Shown here one piece after another: positions 45,919 to 64,000 of a stretch of 64,000 nucleotides of DNA (position 1 is its first letter; every line of letters starts with the position of its first letter). This stretch comes from Chrysomallon squamiferum. Taxonomy: Eukaryota; Mollusca; Gastropoda; Neomphalida; Peltospiridae. The notes beneath the pieces are model-generated. The model saw only the letters and a program-made list of their open reading frames with translations. It made no database searches and was not told the DNA's origin. The DNA is taken from NCBI GenBank assembly GCA_012295275.1, contig CM022679.1:30391654-30455653 (forward strand), read 5' to 3'. Made by a program: the position numbers and the translations under genes.

Positions 45919-46500
45919 TTTTTGTTGAAGTGTCACCTATAATCAGAATAACTTGAAATCAGAAATCATCAAACATTGATTTTTATGACAAATTAATTAA
46001 TTAATTACACAAGTGTAATAAAGTAAATACATTATATATATTTACAAGTGTTGTATTTTATTTTTTCTCTAATTTTATTTATTTATGTATTCTGATTTTT
46101 TTAGTTTATTTATACATTTGTTTATTTATTTACTTACTTACTAACTTATTTACATATTTTATTTTATTATGTTAAAGAATCACCATAATATTTGATACAT
46201 TTTTTAAAAAACAAGTCATTAAACATTGATTCCATGACTAATTCATTAATTAATGTGTACCTTGTGCTAGTAATACATAAGATAAATATGTTTTGTTTTC
46301 TGACAAGTGTTAATTTATTTCTAATTAAAGCATACCTGAAGTGACAATGTTTAAAAATGCTTAAATACATTTTGCATACTTCCAAATAATTGTTTTATAT
46401 TTTTGTTAAAGTGCTACTATTAAGTACAGATTATTTTATATATTTGTATAATTGTTTTTTAACAGAAAATAATAAAAATAAATAAAAAGTTTTATAATTT
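45919..46500. repeat. Degenerate tandem repeat downstream of the first AAG gene (about 240-nt period)
   Basis: GTTRAAGNGTCACC-like starts recur near 45925, 46170 and 46405, and CATTAAACATTGATT-like blocks follow in the first two copies (about 45970 and 46207), each leading into ATTAATTAAT and ACAAGTGT. The first copy carries the gene's likely poly(A) signal (46017-46022). Confidence 0.45.
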
Positions 46501-47884
46501 ATTAATCAAGTTATTATTTATTTATACTGCAGACTTGACTTTACTAATAATGAACTATGATCATAATATAAGGAAATTTGTAAATACCAACATGTTTTGG
46601 TTTAAGAAGAAACATTAAATAAAGTATTCATATATCAGTTGTGTTGGTTTTCTCTGGGCTTTTTTTTTTTTTGGGGGTATTTATTTATTTATTTATTTAT
46701 TGTTGTTATTATTATTATTATTATGAAAAAACATAACATCAATATTTTGAGAAGAAAGAAAACGTGTGTATCTCCTATCAATAACACATCTTTTATGAAT
46801 TTTTTTTTTTTTTTTTTTTAATTTTAAAAAATAAATGAAAATAATACCCCCCCCCACCTTTATACGTTAATGAACAACAGGTACGCGATCAAAGGGCGCG
46901 TGCAAACAATGCAAAATTTAATGAAACTCAACACGTACATACACAAATGCTGTTAAAACGAACAATTATTTTATTTTATTTTAATTATTTTAATTCAAAG
47001 ATTAAAAAATAAAATAAATTTATTCAAAATATGATTGTTTCATGGAAATAATTATAGCCCCAAAATGGGTCGTCCAGGGATCTTAAGCACTCGGACGTCA
47101 TTGATTTGTACGTCGACTGTATGATATGAATTCAAGCATGTACCAAGGTCTTTGTTGTTGTGTGGTTGCCGTAATAGTAGTAGTGGTGGTAATAATAGTA
47201 GAACAATATTAATACTAACAATTAGTTTTGTTGATATCTCGTGTTTTTAATTACCAGTAATTTCTTACATAAATACTTATGATCGAATATTATTAGAAAA
47301 TACTAGTACTACTATTACTACCGCCAGCACTACTACTACTACTACTAATGTAAGTGCGTCTATCAACTTTTTATTTTTGGAGCAAGTTGCACTAATTTGG
47401 AGAGAGTTGTCTCCTCTTCGATAAGCACGCTATCGTACAAATCGTTTCTTGCTGTTTTGTTTTCATTTCTTTCATTGTGTATTTTGCGGAATCGTACCCG
47501 GAATTGCCATAGGTAATTTATAGTTCCTCTTTGGTGTATGCTGTGTTTCAAAGTAACGTTTTTTAATTTTCAATAACTGCGTCAAAGTGTTCCACACAGA
47601 CTGGGGCAAAAAAAATGGATGGGCAAAAATGCACATCAGAGACAGGTGGCGGATTTGCGCACAATAATATCCTTTTGACAACTATTTATTCAAAATAATT
47701 TAGTTTATTTTTGTATGTTTTATTATCGTACTAATACAGTTATTTTTGTGCTTTAGAAAACATTGACGATAGGAATATTTTACAGCCTTTTTGTAGTTGC
47801 ACTGCTACTTTACACTTATGAGCCAAAAATATTCGACCCAAAATTAATGTTGGTAAAAATTATGAATTATTTTAATTATTTTAA

Positions 47885-47932
<48 letters not shown>

Positions 47933-48409
47933 TTTAAAATCAGCTCTGTTTCTTTTTCATTTGTATGGAATGGCTTAAAGGTGAAAGGTTAAAATGGGGG
48001 CGTTCAGATATTAATTTTTATTGTTCCATTCTTTTATTACTGTTGCTAATAGTTATGGTAAATCACCCAAGTCAAGACTGTGACAGTAAAATAATACATT
48101 AAAAGAGTCAAAACTATAACCACAAATACACTTAAAAATGTGCAGAACAAAAATGTCAAATATTATTCACTTACAACAACAACAACAACAACAACAATAA
48201 TAATCAATTAATTAATATGTATTTTGTTTCTAAAAACCCCAAACTATGAAAGTACATTCTTTTAAGTACTGAGCTTCATATTTCTTGTTCATAAACAATT
48301 ACAGCTTCAAATCATCCTAAAATATATTTTACAGTCATGCAAGCATTTTATTCCATTCAAATTATAATTATTTTTTATTTTGCAGTTGTTGAAATAAACT
48401 ATTCAAAAA
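46501..48409. other. Intergenic region and presumed 5' region of the two-headed AAG gene
   Basis: AT-rich, with a C run (46847-46856) and an ATT microsatellite (47888-47932). A less AT-rich block at about 47040-47660 contains more CpGs (GGTCGTCC, ACGTCGAC, ATCGTACCCGG) and an AC-type tract; it may hold the promoter or an untranslated exon. The ATG at 48410 is preceded by an acceptor-like TTTTGCAG near 48385. Confidence 0.4.
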
Positions 48410-51338
48410 ATGGCTGAAGGCCCCATACGCCTTACAAAGGAATTCTTTCAGAAAAGTGGTGAAGATCTAAGCAGAGCACTGATTGGTCAGATTTTAGTTC
48501 GACTGATAGATGGAAAACGACTGGCTGGTAGAATTGTTGAAACAGAAGCCTATCTGGGACGGGAAGACAAAGCTGCTCACTCGTACAAAGGCCAGACGCA
48601 GAAAAATACAGCAATGTTTATGGAACCAGGAACTATATATGTTTACAATATATACGGCACATACTGCTGTATGAACATATCTAGTGAAGGTGAGCTGGGA
48701 ACTTGACAGTTGTACAGATTATATATATCTGTCACTCTGTCTATATCTTACTCTGTTTGTGTGTTTATGTGTGAGTGTGTGTTTTTAAATTAAACATTTT
48801 TGTGGAAGCAAGTTTGGTGACTTAACATATTGTCAAAATATATAATTAAAATACTAATTCTTTAAAGAAAGAAAAAAGGATTTCATAACCTATTTTTTTT
48901 ACTTTTTTTTTTTAGAGATATATTACTAAAACTTACCTGTGTATGTGTGTGTACACACAAACACACCTGTAAACACACCTGTAAACTGATGTATGTTTTT
49001 GTAGGTGAGGGGTGTGCAGTGCTGCTTCGAGCTCTGGAACCACTGGAAGGTGTGAACGACATGGCAGCATTACGCTGGTCTAATCCGCGACCTTCGTTCA
49101 AGATGGTGGACTTGTGCAACGGACCGTCCAAACTGTGTCAGTCACTTTCCATCTCAAAGGCAAACTTTGACCGGCTTGATCTGGTAACCAATGACAACCT
49201 GTGGTTGGAGAGAGGCGGCGAAGTGCCGGAATCCATGATAGTTCAGACAAAGCGGGTGAACATAGACTATGCAGAAGACTGGTCGGCTAAACCTTTGAGA
49301 TTCTATCTGCTTGGAAACGACTTTGTTAGTGTCAAAGACAAACAGGCAGAGAAGAAAATGGCTGGTGATGATGATTTTTCGGCAGGAGATATAGATGACG
49401 TGCCTTTGTCTTTGCTAAGATACGGTTCTTCAAATGCGAAGAACAACAAACAGAATGCAAGTGAAACACTGGAAGAAACGACAAGTGGCGACGAAGTGAA
49501 GAGTAGTCCAGAAAAAGAAAGTGAAACACAGAAATCCACAGTTATGCCATCGAGGTCTTCGGAGAGCAGCAGAAAGCGAAGACAGGCAAGTCCAGAAGAA
49601 GCAGCCAGTGGCCGAAAGGTCACCAGGAGCAACACCAAGTCTCAGAGTGCTTTGAAATCCACTGCTTCAGCATCCCCACAGAAAGACAGCAGCACGTTAG
49701 TGTCCAAAGACGAGAACTCTGGGGTCACTCCTGCAAAAAGAGGCAGGGGTAGACCGAGAAAAAACACTGCAGCTGTTGCCATGAAGGAAAACAAAGCTGT
49801 GGACAATTCTGAAAAAACTTTGCCTTCAGCAGTTTCAAGCAATGCTAACGATGATGATGATGATGATGATGAAGACAATGATGATGTTCACGAGGATTTA
49901 GCTGAAGCAGATGAAGAGAAAGCTGAGGAGAACCTTGAAAAGCAAAAAGAAGATGAAGATAAGTCGTCCTCTTCGCAGCCTCTGCGTGCGAAGCGAGCTG
50001 TTCGAGTGATCAGTGTTCCAAAGGGATACCCTCTGCCTCAGGCTTTCTTCATGTGTTCCAGTGTGATGGTCGCCAAGGGTCTTCTAGGCCAGCGACTCGT
50101 CCGAATTCTCGACGGAAGGAGGATTTCAGGAAAAATTGTTGAAACTGAAGCCTATCTGGGGGTCAAGGATAAAGGGTCAATAGCATACAGAGGCAAAACA
50201 GCTGAAAATGCAGCCATGTTCAAACCTCCTGGAGCATTCTATATTTCATCCGTGTATGGATATTATTTCTGTTTTAGTATATGCACAGAAGGTTAGTATT
50301 TAATCGTTAGCTGGAACTAGGTTGACCTGTGTTAGAATTTATTCATTTTCCTTTCTTAAGCTTTTTTTAACATTAAGTTAAATGCACAAGACCCTGACAG
50401 TTATCAGTGAAGATTTGATGTATATGTTACGATAATATGTATATGTTAAAATAATATTGTAACGAACTATGGTAATAAAATATTCTGACTATCTGAAATA
50501 TGTTTGCTAGTAAAAAAAAAATTCCTGCTGTTCATTGTTACATGTATTTAATAGTCAGTATTCTGTCATATTTTCTTGCAAAGTTAAAATATAGCTGTGA
50601 TGTGAAAAGAAATAATTTTAATACATTTTTATGTTTCCATAGCTGTATATTTTTCATGTGTGTGTATATATGTATCAGTTTTTTAATTTATTTTTTAAAT
50701 AAATGTTTACATTACTTAAAGATACACTAAAAATAATTCAAAATGGTTGTTTAATAGCTTGGAATTGTTTCAGATTCATTTAAACAGAGTCATTGTGAAC
50801 TTATTAAGAATCTTTTAAGATGCAGTTATTAAATTAGTTATCATTAAGACTTAAAATTTAAATATACATATATAATATATATATATATATATATATTTTT
50901 TTTAATTTGCTGAGTTGTTTATTCAGTTATTCATTCAGATTGTTTTTTTTCCTCACAGATGATGGAGGTGTTGTGTTACTTCGATCACTCGAAGCAGACG
51001 AAGGTCGCGACCTCATGATGAAAAATCGATTCCGAAAATCGATTCGCGACACGGAAATCTGCAATGGACCGTCGAAGCTCTGTCAGGCCTTGAAAATCGA
51101 CAAAGCGACATTTGGAAACCAAAACATTGCCACATCGAACAAACTTTTTATTGAGCGGGAGGACACTGTGAGCCCAAACAACATTATCTCCACCAAGCGG
51201 ATCATAACAGAACTGGACCCAGAGGAGTGGGCCAATCAGAAACTGAGGTTCTACGTGTTTGGCAGCGACTGTGTTAGTTTGAGGGACCCAGAAGCCGAAG
51301 CACCTCTGAAAAATTCACAGTATGACCTTGACCAGTGA
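48410..51338 (+). CDS. Two-headed AAG/MPG glycosylase with AT-hook linker, 648 aa
   Basis: Exons 48410-48689, 49005-50291 and 50959-51338 (donors gaag/gtgagc and gaag/gttagt; acceptors tgtag and cacag; phase 1). An in-frame TAA 15 nt upstream fixes the start. Domain 1 (residues about 5-215) is a canonical AAG domain with E46, Y48, H57, Y79, Y82, N89 and LLRALEP. A hydrophilic linker (about 216-435) holds RKRR (283-286), an AT-hook KRGRGRPRK (338-346, core G342-R343-P344), an acidic Asp run (about 376-389) and another basic patch. Domain 2 (about 436-640) is AAG-like: E475 and Y477 in IVETEAYLG, Y511 and LLRSLE are kept, but the counterparts of human H136, Y159 and N169 are I486, S508 and S518. 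Domain 1 closely resembles the neighbouring 216-residue enzyme. Domain 1 should be an active base-excision enzyme in the nucleus; domain 2 may have a changed substrate range or serve only to bind DNA. Fused tandem AAG domains are unusual as far as I know. Confidence 0.88.
50292..50958 (+). other. Intron 2 of the two-headed AAG gene
   Basis: AT-rich intron with an AT run at about 50874-50895. It interrupts domain 2 at exactly the position where an intron interrupts domain 1 and the single-domain gene. Confidence 0.8.
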
Positions 51339-52040
51339 TGACGAAAAAAGAAACAGTCATGGAAGATGAGTAAATGTGTGGTTTATTTAACAGACACGAG
51401 GAAAGGTTTGCAGGCACAGTGCTCATTCATACATCAGCACTGCCACTAATCAGGAATAGCATGGTACAGTAGGTTTCCTCTCTGACATTATAATTAAAAA
51501 AAATAAAAATAAAAAAAACTGTTTTAAAAAAGGTATATTAATAATACCTGACGACCATTAATTATGAAAGTATTGCAATGTCGTTGATCAAAATAAATTC
51601 GTTAATCATGAGTGTCCTAAATTCTGTTCGGGAAATTTTGTTTCTTGCAGTTCTTTTGCATATGACATTTTCAAAAAATTGAAGATTAAGTCGTTGGACA
51701 TAGCATATTGTTTTCAGTTCATGTTATAATAAGTACAGCATTACCTATCACGTGATTTGATATTATGTTGTGACTTTTTATTTTAACAATGTTTTTTAAT
51801 ATCTGATTCTATATGATTGTGTGTATGTGTGTGTGTGTGTGTGTGTAAAAATTCCAAAGAAATATCCTATCATTTGTAAATGTTTCTCCTTTTTTTTTCT
51901 CTTTTTAAACATTTAAAATAAAATTTATCAAAATATTAAGAAAAATAACTGAAATATCTGGTAGCTGAGTATTAACATCCTAGATGCCATTTTTCTGTTC
52001 ATGCTTTTTCCATGCTTTTTCTTCTTCTTTAATATTATTT

Positions 52041-52098
<58 letters not shown>

Positions 52099-52331
52099 TA
52101 CTACTACTAGTAGTATTGCAAATGAGATAATTTTAATAATCTTCAAGTTTTGACAATGTCAGATTGGGTAACGTGACAGTTCATAAAATATTTTACATCA
52201 CAAACTCATATTAACTACATCAACTAGTATTTTGCATAGGGTTTTTTCTGGTTTACATTATTATCAGTGTCAGAAATCAACCACAGTGACTGTTAATACT
52301 AGTATTTCATTTTGTACCATTTAGTGATTTT

Positions 52332-52363
<32 letters not shown>

Positions 52364-53609
52364 CATACACTGATGAGGCAAACAGTTTTTAAAGATTTTT
52401 TTAGACAAATAGCACAAAAAGAAATGCTCTTTTTATAATTTGATAACTATTTTACATTTGTATTTTTAAAAAAAAAAAAAAAATTTGTTTAGTCTGAAAT
52501 GTAAATACATAATGTATAATGTTTTTTTATAAGATGTTACTGTTTTACAATTTTATAATACTAAATTGTTTTCTTTCTTCTTTATTATCTTTTTTAAATT
52601 CTAAATAATTTAGTTTTAAAAATATAGTCTGTATTTGGATTTACATGTGCTTTTAGTTTTAATCTTTTGTTTAACCCTCTGCTTTAAACATTAAAATGTC
52701 TTTGCACATATCAACTTGATAACAGCTGATTTTAAATTATTGCATCAAAAGAAAAAAAAAAAAGGTAATATTAATACATACAGACTGTTTCTACGAATGC
52801 CAGGAATAAATAAAACAATAATTTGGAAATATATACAGCTTCCACATTTAAACACGTCAAATATGCTTTTTTTTGCAGTAAGAAAATTTTGAGTCAGTCC
52901 TTTTTTCTTCATATTTTGTAAGCATTACACTAATGGTAATGATGATGATAATAATGGGAAAATCCCAATCAAAAAACCTGATTCCATTTAATCTTTAAAA
53001 GGAGAAATTTGTTAGTCAGTTAATGTTAACTGAATTAAGTTGTTTAATAACAGAAATTGGACTCTTTTGAGATAGAAATCCTAAAATGTGACAAATATTT
53101 AAAAAAAAAAAAAAAAGATAAATATATATTTAAGAAATAAAATGTATTTAACAATGGTCTCTTTTGGCCAAATTCCTGTACTATGGAATCATGCAGTTGA
53201 AATTTAACTGAAAATTTTAGAACTGATAATGTTATTGTTATTTTTTTTAAAATTTATTATTAGTAATTTGTTTTTGTTTTAGTTTGTATTTTGATAAACT
53301 AACTTAACCAAAGTTTATATAGGCAGTGTGAAAGCATATAAAAACATAAAATAAAATAAAATAAAATAAATATATATATATCTATTACAGTGATTTTCTT
53401 AGTATATGATTGGTTATTATGGTAACATGTAAATAATTGTATTTCACCATTTTGTCCACAAAACAGACGAAGGACAAATAAAAATTATCTTGAAATATTT
53501 GCATTGTTTTGGTTTAATATTTATATTAAATGATATGATGAATTTGTGATTATCACTCTCATGATTATCAACTGTTATGGAAAGTTTCCCAAATTAAAAT
53601 GCTTTCAGA

Positions 53610-53695
<86 letters not shown>

Positions 53696-54050
53696 TTTAT
53701 TTAATATTATTATTTTTTAAGTAAACTTCAGCATCTTTCAATCTCTCAATCTTTTTTTTCTTTTTTGCTTTTTGATTCCAGCACAATGAAATAACATTGC
53801 AACTTGCAAACATATAGTTTCATTCACACGTCCTGGATAAATATCTAATCAAATACGAATATTAATATATTAGAAGGTTATTTGTTGAGATATTTGTTCA
53901 TAGAAGTTCACTGGATTGTAATTCCCTTGTATGTTCTTTTTCTGGGGATTTATTTATTTATTTATTTATTTATTTGTGTATGTTTCTATCATTCAGTCTA
54001 CCTATCATTATTTACACATGGCGAGTCTTTTTAATGAAACGTGTCCTATA
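51339..54050. other. 3' UTR of the two-headed AAG gene and intergenic DNA
   Basis: AATAAA candidates include 51592 and 53477-53482; the latter is followed by TTGCATTGTTTTGG, a reasonable downstream element. ATT microsatellites lie at 52039-52099 and 53611-53702, a GT run at 51827-51845, an AT run at about 52332-52362. No further gene is supported. Confidence 0.5.
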
Positions 54051-54226
54051 TTGTTCAGCCAATGAAAACGCTCGTAACTGATGGGGTTTTCCATATGGAC
54101 TTGTGTTGTTCGTGAACTTTTTTTATTTGGCTAAGGTTTCAGTTACGGCTGATTCATACTGCTTAAAGTATCTGTATTGCATTTAAATGTATTTTGATGT
54201 TATCTTCATTTTACTTTTAACTAATA
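54051..54226 (+). promoter_or_regulatory. Likely promoter of the group XII PLA2 gene
   Basis: A CCAAT box in the context CAGCCAATGAAAACG lies at about 54057-54066, some 165 nt before the ATG; no clear TATA box is seen at a fitting distance. The sequence is less AT-rich than its surroundings. Confidence 0.35.
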
Positions 54227-63519
<9,293 letters not shown>

Positions 63520-64000
63520 TCTAAAAAAAAAAAAAAAAAAAAAAAATTAAAAAGAATGAATGAAAAGAATGTAAAGAACAAAAAAAATGAGTGTAGAATT
63601 AAGAGTAATTTAAGGGTAAATGTGATTTAGTTTTGGTGTGAAAGTGGGTTTGTTTTATTTGACATTTTACGTCTCATTGTGTGTCTCCCTTGTTAGTATT
63701 CAGTTTTTTTTTTTTTAAAAGTTTTAAAACCGTCCTTTATCTCTCTCTACTTCTCTTTATTTTTATTTTTTTTACTGTTTGAGAGTGATTCTGATATCAG
63801 TGCCTTTCAGCTGATATTTATTTTTTTCAAACACTGTGGCTTGGGCTTTCAAAAAGTGTGTGTGTTTATATATATGTATTAAACACTCTTTATCCAAAGT
63901 GGAAAAAAAACTGCACTAGAAATCACTAATGTTAAATATGTAATAACGTAGGATGGAAAATAAATAAGTTTGTTTTCATAATGTCATTACTTAAAAGTTT
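63520..64000 (+). other. PLA2 3' UTR
   Basis: Begins with an A run (63523-63545) and has AT-rich sequence with an AATAAA at 63959-63964. Cleavage would fall close to or just beyond the window end. Confidence 0.5.

Overview
The window reads as AT-rich animal DNA (long introns, many ATT/AAT, AT, CT/GA microsatellites and long A or T runs) with intron-containing genes on the plus strand only. The protein families and the ankyrin gene architecture point to a protostome, most probably a mollusc or another lophotrochozoan; that placement is inference, since no marker gene settles the species. Three gene loci are recognisable.

Region 1 (about 1-42090) is the 3' end of a giant ankyrin gene. The membrane-binding ANK repeats, the ZU5/UPA module and the death domain must lie upstream of the window. 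Inside the window is the C-terminal tail: exons at 1927-2983, 6104-6220, 8105-8149, 9579-21758 (a single 12,180-nt exon), 22607-23074, 24713-24799, 25387-32946 (a single 7,560-nt exon), 35757-35801, 37996-38059, 39037-39169 and 39901-39978 with the stop codon. One further probable exon lies at 3827-3913. All exons from 1927 to 35801 begin and end in phase 1, so each can be skipped without breaking the frame; together they add roughly 7,280 residues. The tail is acidic and Glu-rich, carries a large 48-nt (16-residue) tandem array and several smaller internal repeat families. In one early exon the frame breaks at a short CA run, most likely an indel in the sequence. A possible MITE-like element, decayed minisatellites and a hairpin lie in introns or the 3' UTR.

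Region 2 (about 43800-53500) holds two tandem genes of the alkyladenine DNA glycosylase (AAG/MPG) family. The first (44580-45775) encodes a compact single-domain enzyme of 216 residues with all known catalytic and pocket residues. The second (48410-51338) encodes a 648-residue protein with two AAG domains joined by a charged linker that carries an AT-hook. Its second domain keeps the catalytic Glu but has replaced three base-pocket residues, including the Asn that in human AAG excludes guanine. The same intron position occurs in all three domains, which records the history of duplication and fusion. This two-headed glycosylase is the most novel-looking item in the window.

Region 3 (about 54050-64000) is a complete four-exon gene for a secreted group XII phospholipase A2 (181 residues), with a 7.9-kb third intron that is full of microsatellites but also contains unusually CpG-rich blocks. 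I see no functional link between the three loci: they serve the neuronal membrane skeleton, base-excision repair and secreted lipid hydrolysis respectively.
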